From Rhizobium mongolense USDA 1844 (GTDB lineage: Bacteria; Pseudomonadota; Alphaproteobacteria; Rhizobiales; Rhizobiaceae), in NCBI RefSeq assembly GCF_000419765.1, contig NZ_ATTQ01000002.1, positions 1 to 64,000 on the forward strand: DNA of 64,000 nt, read 5' to 3'. Made by a program: the position numbers and the translations under genes. Below are positions 53,711 to 62,531 of the stretch, piece by piece. The notes beneath the pieces were generated by a model. That model had not been told where the DNA came from. It did no database searches and saw nothing but the letters and a program-made list of their open reading frames with translations. How positions within the stretch are numbered: the first letter of the stretch is position 1; each line of letters begins with the position of its first letter.

Positions 53711-54991
53711 TTACTTGCCCGCACTTGCTTGAAGGATAGAGGCTTCGAGGATATCGAGCGCTTCGACGAAGATATTGTCCTGGATGGTGATCGGGGCAAG
53801 GAAGCGAATGACGTTTCCGTGCACGCCGCAGGTCAAAAGAATGAGACCCTTCTCCAGTGCGATCAGGCGGACTTTATTCGCGAAATCCGCGCTCGGCAGC
53901 TTTGTCGCCTTGTCGTTGAACTCGACGGCATTCATGAAGCCCGGCCCGCGGATGTCGGCGATTTCCGGCACCTTGTCGCGCAGAGATTCCAACCGTTGCT
54001 TCAGGCGGCTGCCGAGCTGGTTGGCTCGGTTGCAGAGATCCTCATCCTTGATGACGTCGAGCACGGCATGCGCCGCGGCGATGCCGAGCGGGTTGCCGCC
54101 ATAGGTGCCGCCGAGACCGCCAGGGGCAGGTGCATCCATGATCTCTGCGCGGCCGGTGACGGCAGCCAGCGGAAAGCCGCCGGCAAGGCTCTTTGCCATG
54201 GTCATCAGGTCGGGCGCGACCTCATGGTGGTCCATCGCAAACATCCTACCCGTGCGTGCAAAGCCCGTCTGCACTTCGTCCGCAATCAGCAAAATCCCGT
54301 GCTGGTCGCAGAGTTCGCGTAGCGCCTTCATGAATGCGACCGGCGCCGGATAGAAACCGCCTTCGCCCTGAACCGGCTCGATGATGATAGCGGCTACGCG
54401 CTGCGGATCGACATCGGCGGCGAAGAGCTTCTTCAGGGCGGCAAGCGACTGTTCAAGAGACACGCCATGCATCTCTATGGGGAAGGGCACGTGGAAAACA
54501 TCGCCCGGCATCGCGCCGAAACCGACCTTGTAGGGCACGACCTTGCCGGTCAGCGCCATGCCCATGAAGGTGCGGCCATGGAAGCCGCCGCCAAAGGCGA
54601 TGACGGCGGAGCGGCCGGTCGCAGCACGCGCTATCTTCACGGCGTTTTCGACGGCCTCGGCGCCCGTCGTCACGAAGATCGTCTTCTTGGCGAAGTTTCC
54701 GGGCGTGAGTGCGTTCAGACGTTCGGCGAGATGCACATAGCTTTCATAAGGCACGACTTGATGGCAAGTATGGGTGAAGTGATCGAGTTGATCTTTTACC
54801 GCGGCGATCACCCGTGGATGACGGTGGCCCGTGTTGAGCACTGCGATACCGGCCGCGAAATCGATGTAGCGACGTCCCTCCTTGTCCCAGATTTCGGCAT
54901 TCTCCGCCCGGTCGGCATAGATCTGCGTGGTCATGCCAACGCCGCGCGAAATCGCGGCATTCTTCCGGTCTGTAAGGGTGATCGTGGTCAT
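53711..54991 (-). CDS. gabT: 4-aminobutyrate aminotransferase
   Basis: A 426-residue class III PLP-dependent aminotransferase. The PLP-binding region includes FVTTGAEAVENAVKIAR (about 103-119), LLIADEVQTGFARTG with the ring-nitrogen aspartate, and the Schiff-base lysine in MTMAKSLAGGFPL. The ATG at 54991 gives the family length; an open frame 40 codons longer would run through the operator region. It is the first gene of the gabT-gabD unit, divergent from a MerR/XRE/cupin regulator. Confidence 0.93.
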   Translation of the reverse strand: MTTITLTDRKNAAISRGVGMTTQIYADRAENAEIWDKEGRRYIDFAAGIAVLNTGHRHPRVIAAVKDQLDHFTHTCHQVVPYESYVHLAERLNALTPGNFAKKTIFVTTGAEAVENAVKIARAATGRSAVIAFGGGFHGRTFMGMALTGKVVPYKVGFGAMPGDVFHVPFPIEMHGVSLEQSLAALKKLFAADVDPQRVAAIIIEPVQGEGGFYPAPVAFMKALRELCDQHGILLIADEVQTGFARTGRMFAMDHHEVAPDLMTMAKSLAGGFPLAAVTGRAEIMDAPAPGGLGGTYGGNPLGIAAAHAVLDVIKDEDLCNRANQLGSRLKQRLESLRDKVPEIADIRGPGFMNAVEFNDKATKLPSADFANKVRLIALEKGLILLTCGVHGNVIRFLAPITIQDNIFVEALDILEASILQASAGK

Positions 54992-55033
54992 CGTGCGCTC
55001 GCGCTCCTGCGCTGGAAAGGGTCGAGGAATTAT

Positions 55034-55087
55034 CTTGCATAATTTCTGCAAGGAAGTTAGAAAATTCCTACATTTTTCCTGTAGGAA
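55034..55087. promoter_or_regulatory. Two palindromes in the gabT/regulator intergenic region
   Basis: CTTGCA (55034) and TGCAAG (55047) flank seven bases, and TTCCTACA (55065-55072) and TGTAGGAA (55080-55087) are perfect 8-bp arms also seven bases apart. The two centres are about 33 bases apart, three helical turns. The region separates gabT (start 54991) from the divergent regulator (55199) and is a likely operator. Confidence 0.6.
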
Positions 55088-55198
55088 ATCAAGCGGCATT
55101 TTTTGCTTCAAACATCACGCTTTTTGATGGATGCTCGCCAGAAGATTCTGACGCGCACGGCGCCTAAAACAAAAACGGAATCAGGGATTTATTGCTTG

Positions 55199-56008
55199 AT
55201 GAACAACAACGGTCCGGTACGCTACAAGGTGGCCGAAGCGGCAAGGCTGGCAGGCATTTCCGCTTCCACGGCGCGCCTCTGGGAAAGCCAGGGCCTGCTC
55301 GTTCCCGGCCGCTCGGAAACAGGGCATCGGCAATACAGCGCCGAGGATGTCGCCCGCCTGAAGCGAATTTCGTGGTATCGCGTCGAGCGTGGCCTCAATC
55401 CGGCGGCGATCCGCGAGGCGCTGGAAATCGAGGAGCCATCGGCCGAAAACGCCGAGAGCAGCAGCACTTCCGACATCGGCCGCCGGCTCCGCAGCCTTCG
55501 CCATGCGGCGGGCAAGACGCTGGAGCAGGTGGCGAGCGATATGGGCATCACCTCTTCGACCCTGTCGACACTGGAGCGCACGTCGCAGGGTGTCAGCTTC
55601 AAGACGCTGCACGATCTCGCGGAATATTACGGCACCACAGTCTCGCGCCTTTCCGGCGAGGAGAGCGAAGACGTTACCGCAATCATCCGTTCCGGCGAAT
55701 GGCGCACCTGGCCGCAGACGACGCCCGGCGTTACGGTGCAACTGCTGGCCGAAGGCCGACGGATGATGGATTGCCATCGTTTCGTGCTGGCACCGGGGGC
55801 TGCCAGCGAAGGCGCCTACCGGCATGAAGGCGAGGAATTCATGCATGTACTTTCCGGTCGCCTCGAACTCGTTCTCGATTCCGACCAGTTCTTCGATCTC
55901 GGCCCCGGTGACTCGCTCTACTTCGAAAGCCGCCGCTATCATTCCTGGCGCAATCGTCACGATGGCGAGACCGTGCTCCTGTGGATCAATACGCCACCCA
56001 CATTCTAA
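55199..56008 (+). CDS. Fused MerR-XRE-cupin transcriptional regulator
   Basis: A 269-residue protein with three modules. Residues 7-75 are a MerR-type winged helix (YKVAEAARLAGISASTARLWESQGLLVPGRSETGHRQYSAEDVARLK). Residues 95-155 are an XRE/lambda-repressor-type helix-turn-helix (IGRRLRSLRHAAGKTLEQVASDMGITSSTLSTLER). Residues 185-268 are a cupin sensor (EGAYRHEGEEFMHVLSGRLELVLD; GPGDSLYFESRRYHSWRN). The cupin lacks an obvious full histidine set. It is divergent from gabT-gabD across two palindromes, so control of GABA use is likely. Confidence 0.88.
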   Translation: MNNNGPVRYKVAEAARLAGISASTARLWESQGLLVPGRSETGHRQYSAEDVARLKRISWYRVERGLNPAAIREALEIEEPSAENAESSSTSDIGRRLRSLRHAAGKTLEQVASDMGITSSTLSTLERTSQGVSFKTLHDLAEYYGTTVSRLSGEESEDVTAIIRSGEWRTWPQTTPGVTVQLLAEGRRMMDCHRFVLAPGAASEGAYRHEGEEFMHVLSGRLELVLDSDQFFDLGPGDSLYFESRRYHSWRNRHDGETVLLWINTPPTF

Positions 56009-56092
56009 CGCTCAATGAGCGTTAAGCGGTATCGCTACGGCTGCCTTTGCGCTATAGCGCGACGTGAGACATTGAAACGATAAGAGACAGCC

Positions 56093-56719
56093 ATGGCCGC
56101 CACCATCCGTTACCACGAAGGCGATATTTCAGAGTCGGACGCCGCCCGTTATACAGGCGCGATCGCGATCGATACGGAAACGCTCGGCCTCGTGCCGCGC
56201 CGCGACCGGCTCTGCGTCGTGCAGCTTTCGCCGGGCGACGGCACCGCCGATGTCATCCGCATTGCCGCCGGACAGAAGGAAGCGCCCAACCTCGTCGCCA
56301 TGTTCGCCGATCCGGCTCGCCAGAAGATCTTCCATTATGGACGCTTCGATATCGCTGTGCTGTTCCACACCTTCGGCGTCACCACGGCGCCGGTCTTCTG
56401 CACCAAGATCGCATCGCGCCTATGCCGCACCTATACGGATCGCCACGGCCTGAAGGACAATCTCAAGGAAATGCTCGACGTCGACATCTCCAAGGTGCAG
56501 CAGTCGTCGGATTGGGCAGCGGCGACCCTGTCGCCGGCGCAGCTCGAATATGCCGCCTCCGATGTGCTCTATCTGCATGCGTTGCGCGACAAGCTGACCG
56601 AGCGGCTGATCCGCGACGGCCGCATCGACCACGCAACCGCCTGCTTCGAATTCCTGCCGACCCGCGCCAAACTCGATCTGCTGGGCTGGGAAGAAGCGGA
56701 TATCTTCGCCCATAGCTGA
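56093..56719 (+). CDS. Ribonuclease D-type 3'-5' exonuclease
   Basis: A 208-residue DEDDy exonuclease. Exo I is IAIDTETLGL (about 22-31, D and E), Exo II is FHYGRFDIAVL (aspartate near 86), and Exo III is YAASDVLYLHAL with Y and D near 160-165. It has only the catalytic domain and lacks the HRDC domains of full-length RNase D (about 375 residues), as is common for the short second copy in rhizobia. It should trim RNA 3' ends, perhaps of tRNA precursors. Confidence 0.88.
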   Translation: MAATIRYHEGDISESDAARYTGAIAIDTETLGLVPRRDRLCVVQLSPGDGTADVIRIAAGQKEAPNLVAMFADPARQKIFHYGRFDIAVLFHTFGVTTAPVFCTKIASRLCRTYTDRHGLKDNLKEMLDVDISKVQQSSDWAAATLSPAQLEYAASDVLYLHALRDKLTERLIRDGRIDHATACFEFLPTRAKLDLLGWEEADIFAHS

Positions 56720-56952
56720 AGTCTTTAAGGCCAAAACACGGCTGCGGCGGCCGGGCGGGATTTCATCCCCGCCCGGCCGTTAGCGTTTCATTAACGAAAC
56801 GTCGGTAACATTGTCGTTAATTTTTATGCATTCGACGGTGCGATGACGCGCCATGCGGACAGGAGGATCTGCGGGAGAATGCGAGGGGCCGGATGAGCGC
56901 GGTCTTCTTGTGATCTGCTTCCATCGTCACTTTGCGACAAAAGGAGCATGCC

Positions 56953-58449
56953 ATGTTGACTCCGGTTCGTGCAGCGTCAAATGCAAGCTTTTCCTCCCAC
57001 GGCCAAACTGCGGTGATCGTTGCCAACGGGCTCGGTCGCTCAGTCGTTGCGCCGACGCCTGTCCAGGCAGTCGAAGCCGCAGACCTCAATTCAGCGATTG
57101 CCGGCAAGCTCAATATCCTTCTCGCAGCCGCTCGCGAGCGCATGTTCGACGCGCTGCTCGATGCCATCAATGCCGCCTCCAGCGAGCTGCCGCTGCCGCG
57201 CCGGGAATTGGAAAGCAACCTCGCTTTTGCATCGCGTCTCGCAGAAGCCATCCAGAAGCTTCCGGACGCCCGGATCAACGAGATCGAGACCCAGCTCGCA
57301 GGCGCCGGTCATACTCTGCCACTGCGGTTGATTGCTGAGGCACTGAAGAATCCGGCCGGTCCGGAGGCAGCCCGTGTGATCGCCTATCTGGAAACGATCC
57401 GTTATAAGGATCGTGATCTGGCGGCCCGCGCCGTCGTTCGCTCCTATCGCCAGAACGACGCTTCGCCTCTGCGCCCGGAAGCACGGCCAAACATCGCCAT
57501 CCAGGAAGAGAAATTGCCGCCAATCGCAAAGGCGCAGCAATTGCCCGTACGGGAAGCTCAGGCCTCCCTGCCAACCAAGAGAGCGTTGCCGCTTGCGCCA
57601 GCTGTGCTCATTGCCGAATTGGCGGAGCAACCGGTCAAAATCGTCGAGGCGGCATTTGAAGAGCCTGCGCGCGCAGAGGACAACCCTCTCGAATACCGTG
57701 ATGCGGTTGACGTGCAGGCCGAGGATCCGGTTTCGGCGGATTCGCCGAACTTGATCGACGAGCCAATAGACGTTGAAGCTCAGATCCCGACGGTGCGCTC
57801 GGATCATTCGGAGCCGGTTATTCCGAAAGTCTGGACCGGTGTTCTTGCCTCGATGACCGAAGAAGCTTCGGAGCTCATCGTTGCAATCATCGGCGAGCAG
57901 GAAACGGCAACACTCCTGGACGATCTGGCAGCGGTGCCGGGAACAACCGAGACGACAGCCGGGGACATGGTAGCCGAGGCAGAGCCGGCGGCAGACATTT
58001 CCGAAGCCGCTGTCCCTGCCAAGCTGCAGCAGACAGTCGTGACTGCGCGGTTACCGGTTGCCGATTCCACACAGATTATCCACCAGCAGAAAGACATCGT
58101 GGCGCAGCCGCAGGTTCATCCTGCCGATGTTGCAGAGGCCGTGCAGAAGTCAGGTTTGCTGAAGCCAATTGATGGGATGCCATACGCCCAGCATCCTTAC
58201 CAGTTCGCCAAGGACGGTGCCCAACGTCGCGACGGCGAAATGCATCGTCGGGACTACGAAGGCAGTGGCTCCGAGGACGAGCAGCAGGCCAACACAGGCA
58301 GCGAGCATCAGGACGCAGAGGCTGAAGGCGAGCAACGAGCGGAAGGCGTCGCGCCGCAGGATCTGCCCGAGGTCGACGCCACAGCATCCGGCAATACCGT
58401 CGCCGATCCGGTTTACGCACTCTATCAGCGCATGGCCGGCTGGGAATAA
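56953..58449 (+). CDS. Acidic hypothetical protein
   Basis: A 498-residue protein I do not recognise. AAAGGAG precedes the ATG. Residues 40-165 look folded and helical (AGKLNILLAAARERMFDALLDAINAA; PLRLIAEALKNPAGPEAARVIAYLETIR). Residues 170-480 are low-complexity, rich in Ala, Glu, Pro, Val and Gln, and probably disordered. The last residues, PVYALYQRMAGWE, look like a conserved short motif. No signal peptide or membrane helix is seen. It converges on rpsA with a shared terminator. The intact frame over 1.5 kb and the ribosome site support a real gene. Confidence 0.7.
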   Translation: MLTPVRAASNASFSSHGQTAVIVANGLGRSVVAPTPVQAVEAADLNSAIAGKLNILLAAARERMFDALLDAINAASSELPLPRRELESNLAFASRLAEAIQKLPDARINEIETQLAGAGHTLPLRLIAEALKNPAGPEAARVIAYLETIRYKDRDLAARAVVRSYRQNDASPLRPEARPNIAIQEEKLPPIAKAQQLPVREAQASLPTKRALPLAPAVLIAELAEQPVKIVEAAFEEPARAEDNPLEYRDAVDVQAEDPVSADSPNLIDEPIDVEAQIPTVRSDHSEPVIPKVWTGVLASMTEEASELIVAIIGEQETATLLDDLAAVPGTTETTAGDMVAEAEPAADISEAAVPAKLQQTVVTARLPVADSTQIIHQQKDIVAQPQVHPADVAEAVQKSGLLKPIDGMPYAQHPYQFAKDGAQRRDGEMHRRDYEGSGSEDEQQANTGSEHQDAEAEGEQRAEGVAPQDLPEVDATASGNTVADPVYALYQRMAGWE

Positions 58450-58454
58450 GCAAA

Positions 58455-58484
58455 CAAAAAACCCGCCGGATCGCTCCAGCGGGA
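58455..58484 (-). terminator. Terminator of rpsA
   Basis: On the minus strand CCCGCTGGAGCG...CGGCGGG folds with arms CCCGC/GCGGG and is followed by TTTTTTG. It lies 24 bases after the rpsA stop and directly abuts the 3' end of the convergent hypothetical gene. Confidence 0.75.
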
Positions 58485-58507
58485 TCTTGATTTCAAAGGC
58501 TTAACGA

Positions 58508-60208
58508 TTACTCGCCGCGGTTCTTCAGAGCCGCGCCAAGGATGTCGCCGAGCGAAGCGCCGCTATCGGATGAACCGAACTGAGCGACAGCTTCCTTCTC
58601 TTCTGCGATTTCCAGCGCCTTGATGGACAGCATGATCTTGCGGTCCTTCTTGGAGAAGTTGGTGACGCGGGCGTCAACAACCTGGCCAACCGAGAAACGT
58701 TCCGGACGCTGCTCGTCGCGGTCGCGCGAGAGGTCTGCGCGGCGGATGAACGAAGTGATGTCTTCGTGGTCGACGAGCTTCACTTCGATGCCGCCGTCGT
58801 TGACTGCGATGACTTCGCAGGAAACGACTGCATTCTTGCGCAGGTCGCCGGAAGCAGCTGCTTCGCCAACCGCATCCTTGCCGAGCTGCTTGATGCCGAG
58901 CGAGATGCGTTCCTTCTCGACGTCGACGTCGAGAACGACTGCCTTGACGACGTCACCCTTGTTGAACTCTTCGATGACCTGCTCGCCCGGACGGTTCCAG
59001 TCGAGGTCGGAGAGATGCACCATGCCGTCAACGTCGCCGTCGAGACCGATGAACAGGCCGAATTCGGTCTTGTTCTTGACTTCGCCTTCGACTTCAGTGC
59101 CGGCCGGATGGTTGCGGGCGAATGCTGCCCACGGATTTTCCAGCGTCTGCTTGAGGCCGAGCGAAATACGGCGCTTGGATGGATCGACTTCGAGGACGAC
59201 GACTTCGACTTCCTGGCTCGTGGACAGGATCTTGCCGGGGTGTACGTTCTTCTTGGTCCAGGACATTTCCGAGATGTGGATCAGGCCTTCGATACCCGGC
59301 TCCAGCTCGACGAACGCACCGTAGTCGGTGATATTCGTGACTGTACCGGAAATCTTCTTGCCTTCCGGATACTTGGCCTGGATGCCATCCCACGGATCGC
59401 TCTCGAGCTGCTTCATGCCAAGCGAGATGCGGTGGGTTTCCTGGTTGATACGGATGATCTGAACCTTGACCTGCTGGCCGATGTTCAGGATTTCCGACGG
59501 ATGGTTCACACGGCGCCATGCCATGTCGGTGACGTGCAGCAGGCCGTCGATGCCGCCGAGGTCAACGAACGCACCGTAATCGGTGATGTTCTTGACGACG
59601 CCGTCAACAACCTGGCCTTCTTCGAGGTTCTGAACGATTTCAGAACGCTGCTCGGCACGGGACTCTTCCAGAACCGTACGGCGGGAAACCACGATGTTGC
59701 CGCGGCGCTTGTCCATCTTGAGGATTTCGAAGGGCTGCGGGTTGTGCATCAGCGGGGAAACGTCGCGGATCGGACGGATATCGACCTGAGAACGCGGCAG
59801 GAAGGCGATCGCACCGTCGAGGTCGACCGTGAAGCCGCCCTTGACCTGGTTGAAGATTACGCCTTCGACGCGCTCGCCGGCTTCGAACTTTGCTTCAAGC
59901 TTGATCCAGCTTTCTTCGCGGCGAGCCTTCTCGCGCGACAGAACCGCTTCGCCAAGCGCGTTTTCGATACGCTCGACATACACTTCAACTTCGTCGCCGA
60001 CCTTCAGCGAACCATCCTTGGCTTTCGCGCCGAATTCCTTGAGCGCGATGCGGCCTTCGACCTTCAGGCCGACGTCGACAACGGCGACATCCTTTTCGAT
60101 GCCGGTGACGATGCCCTTGGTGACATAGCCTTCAGCCAGATCGTTCTTGGCAAAGGACTCTTCGAGAAGGGCCGCGAAATCCTCGCGAGAGGGAGTAGCT
60201 ACTGACAT
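58508..60208 (-). CDS. rpsA: 30S ribosomal protein S1
   Basis: A 566-residue protein with six S1 RNA-binding repeats (for example GYVTKGIVTGIEKDVAVVDVGLKVEGRI; VDGVVKNITDYGAFVDLGGIDGLLHVTDMAW; ISGTVTNITDYGAFVELEPGIEGLIHISEMSW). It brings mRNA to the small ribosomal subunit. GCAGGAG precedes the ATG at 60208. Codon use is strongly biased, as expected of a highly expressed gene. It follows cmk by 176 bases. Confidence 0.97.
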   Translation of the reverse strand: MSVATPSREDFAALLEESFAKNDLAEGYVTKGIVTGIEKDVAVVDVGLKVEGRIALKEFGAKAKDGSLKVGDEVEVYVERIENALGEAVLSREKARREESWIKLEAKFEAGERVEGVIFNQVKGGFTVDLDGAIAFLPRSQVDIRPIRDVSPLMHNPQPFEILKMDKRRGNIVVSRRTVLEESRAEQRSEIVQNLEEGQVVDGVVKNITDYGAFVDLGGIDGLLHVTDMAWRRVNHPSEILNIGQQVKVQIIRINQETHRISLGMKQLESDPWDGIQAKYPEGKKISGTVTNITDYGAFVELEPGIEGLIHISEMSWTKKNVHPGKILSTSQEVEVVVLEVDPSKRRISLGLKQTLENPWAAFARNHPAGTEVEGEVKNKTEFGLFIGLDGDVDGMVHLSDLDWNRPGEQVIEEFNKGDVVKAVVLDVDVEKERISLGIKQLGKDAVGEAAASGDLRKNAVVSCEVIAVNDGGIEVKLVDHEDITSFIRRADLSRDRDEQRPERFSVGQVVDARVTNFSKKDRKIMLSIKALEIAEEKEAVAQFGSSDSGASLGDILGAALKNRGE

Positions 60209-60384
60209 AAAATCTCCTGCGTGACCTTTGATACTGACAAGGCCCACGTATGCGCCGGTTGGTTCGTGTTAAACGGGCCTGAACCCAGTCCGCCTCCTTG
60301 CAAGGAAGCAATCCGGCGCTTGGACGGAATTTCAGGCTTTCAATAAAGCGCTTCCCGGCAAAAGCACGGAACGATCGCTCGAAT

Positions 60385-61029
60385 TCAGTTATTTCGGCTC
60401 AATGCTGCATCGATGATCGATTTCGCAGCTTGAAACGCGGCCTCTATACTCATTTCCGACGTATCAAGCAAGTGTGCTTCTTCCGCTGGTTTCAAGGGGC
60501 TGTCGGCCCGTCCCATATCGCGTTCGTCGCGCCGCTTGACGTCCTCGAAGATCGCATCGAAATCCGCCGTTCCTCCCTTGCCGATGATCTCCTCGTAGCG
60601 GCGCTTGGCCCGCACCTCCGGGGAAGCCGTCACATAAAGCTTAACCGGCGCCTCCGGGCAGACGACGGTGCCGATATCACGTCCGTCGAGCACTGTTCCC
60701 GGAGCCTTCTCCGAAAACCGCCGCTGCGCCTCCACCAGCGCCCGGCGCACGGCCGGCATGACGGCAATCTTTGAGGCGGCTTCGCCGATCTCATGCTTTG
60801 AAAGTATATCGCGTGCGAGGTCGCCCAGTTCAACCTCGCGAGCTATCTTTTCGGCGACCTGCTCGTTATCGAGCGGCAGGCCGGCATCGAGCAACGCCTT
60901 CGCGGCCGCTCGATAAGTCAGGCCAGTATCGAGATGATGAAAGCCGTACTCATCGGCGATCTGCCGCGAAAGGGTACCCTTGCCCGCGGCTGCGGGTCCG
61001 TCGATGGCGATTATAAATGTCTTGCTCAA
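60385..61029 (-). CDS. cmk: Cytidylate kinase
   Basis: A 214-residue (d)CMP kinase. The P-loop is [16 protein letters not shown] (about 7-22), the substrate site includes [12 protein letters not shown] and [14 protein letters not shown], and the lid has [18 protein letters not shown]. It phosphorylates CMP and dCMP. It overlaps the upstream paiB-like remnant by four bases. In most rhizobia I would expect aroA immediately upstream; it is not here. Confidence 0.96.
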   Translation of the reverse strand: MSKTFIIAIDGPAAAGKGTLSRQIADEYGFHHLDTGLTYRAAAKALLDAGLPLDNEQVAEKIAREVELGDLARDILSKHEIGEAASKIAVMPAVRRALVEAQRRFSEKAPGTVLDGRDIGTVVCPEAPVKLYVTASPEVRAKRRYEEIIGKGGTADFDAIFEDVKRRDERDMGRADSPLKPAEEAHLLDTSEMSIEAAFQAAKSIIDAALSRNN

Positions 61030-61316
61030 TGGTTTCCTTCCAGCCTGCGGTAGCGCTTCACAAGGTCCAGCATCTCGGCCTCACCAGTCGTATCGCCGAC
61101 GCCTTTCGCCACGCCTTCGCGATCTGCGACCGGCCGGTTGTGGCTGACTTTCCAATTGCCTTCGATCGCCGCAATCTCGAGTTCGACGCCGATGATGCCT
61201 TTGAGTTGCGCTCGGATGAAATCCTCAGGTGCATCACGGACGACCCCTGAATGGGCGCGGATCAGCTGGTGCTGTGTCGCCAGATCATCTTCCCTGAAAT
61301 GGGGCGATTGATACAT
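61026..61316 (-). pseudogene. PaiB-like FMN-binding regulator with internal deletion
   Basis: A 96-residue frame joins the very start of a PaiB-type protein (MYQSPHFREDDLATQHQLIRAH) directly to its last third (DAPEDFIRAQLKGIIGVELEIAAIEGNWKVSHNRP). Full family members have about 200-210 residues, so roughly 110 residues containing the FMN-binding split barrel are missing. The reading frame is kept, so a short protein could be made, but it cannot bind flavin in the usual way. Confidence 0.8.
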
Positions 61317-61532
61317 CTGTTTCTCGATGATTTATCGTTTCCGGCGCTACCTAACACAATGTTATTTGCCGGTCATCTGACGATCATTTCGCCATACTGG
61401 TTGCAGCGCGAAGTTTAGCTTTGACATCGTTGGCCGCAACGATTATGGGGACCGGCTTATAAATTCCGATGAAACGCCGGTTTGAACGGCATTTGCCGAA
61501 TTTAGCATTCGGCCATTCTCACGAGGCTTATA

Positions 61533-61916
61533 GTGGCGAAAGCGGAACTTGGAACCAAGCGTACCGATCCGGAAACCGGCAAGAAATTCTACGATCTGAA
61601 CCGGGATCCGATCGTTTCACCATATACCGGAAAGTCCTACCCATTGTCCTTCTTCCAGGAAACCTCGGCCGCAGCAGCCGAGATCGCCGAAGAAGACGAG
61701 GTTCAGGAAGTCGATACCGAAAACACCGAAGTCGAACTCGTATCGCTGGAAGACGCTGATGAAGGCGCATCCGGCGATGATATCCCAGATATCGGCGATG
61801 ACGACGTCGAAATCGAAGGCGATGACGACGATACCTTCCTCGAAGCCGACGAAGACGATGAAGATGACGACATGAGCGACATCATCGGCGTCACCGGCGA
61901 CGAAGACGAAGTCTGA
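61533..61916 (+). CDS. TIGR02300 family acidic protein
   Basis: A 127-residue protein found in alphaproteobacteria. The N-terminal third is a conserved motif region (AELGTKRTDPETGKKFYDLNRDPIVSPYTGKSYP) and the rest is very rich in Asp and Glu (EGDDDDTFLEADEDDEDDD). The start is GTG at 61533 with a GAGG eight bases before. Its function is not known. It stands divergent from the cmk-rpsA genes and upstream of tRNA-Ala, a common arrangement in Rhizobiales. Confidence 0.92.
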   Translation: MAKAELGTKRTDPETGKKFYDLNRDPIVSPYTGKSYPLSFFQETSAAAAEIAEEDEVQEVDTENTEVELVSLEDADEGASGDDIPDIGDDDVEIEGDDDDTFLEADEDDEDDDMSDIIGVTGDEDEV

Positions 61917-61926
61917 TCGTAAAGCG

Positions 61927-61963
61927 CGGCCCGGACGACAAAAAATCTCCGGGCCGTTTTTTT
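61927..61963 (+). terminator. Terminator after TIGR02300 gene
   Basis: CGGCCCGGA (61927-61935) pairs with TCCGGGCCG (61948-61956) and is followed by seven T residues. It is a textbook intrinsic terminator 11 bases after the stop codon. Confidence 0.9.
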
Positions 61964-62062
61964 GGCTTGCCATCTGCGAAAACCGCAAGTAAGAAGCCGC
62001 CACTCCGCTAGGCATATGCCACGGAGTATCCCAGGACCGGCAAAATACCGGACCACCCTGAT

Positions 62063-62138
<76 letters not shown>

Positions 62139-62531
62139 CTCTCTTCTCGATCTCTAATTACCAAAGAAATGCAATCCCTCACTGCCTCCCACTGGCCCGT
62201 GGACCCTCGCTCAGCACTCGAGCCGTCTTTCGGTCTCTCCAGTCGGTCTGGTAGCGCCCGCCGCTCGGCGAGGTCGGCGTCGGGATACAGGCTGCGCCGC
62301 GACACCTCTGGTGGTGGAAATCCGATGCTTGGTAGCTGAACGAGGCGAACCAGCTTGTAGAAGCCCCCCGGGCAACCAAGGCCAAGTCGCGTCCCAGCTT
62401 CATGCCTAAGTGAAATGGCTTCTGCCCAGATCAGCATCCAGCAACAATGTAAACCGCATTTTAAGGTTGGCAGGCCTACAACCGTGCATTGCCACCGGTT
62501 GCGGACACCCCATGAGCTGTCGGATTGCACG

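Noticed and set aside
58150..58335. A hydrophobic minus-strand frame that looks like a small membrane protein
   Set aside because: It is opposite the acidic low-complexity end of the hypothetical gene at 56953. Acidic codons read backwards give Leu, Val and Phe, which explains the hydrophobicity.
58766..60205. A 479-codon open frame on the plus strand, opposite rpsA
   Set aside because: It is the antisense of a highly codon-biased ribosomal protein gene. Codon bias produces such shadow frames, and no motif or ribosome site supports it.
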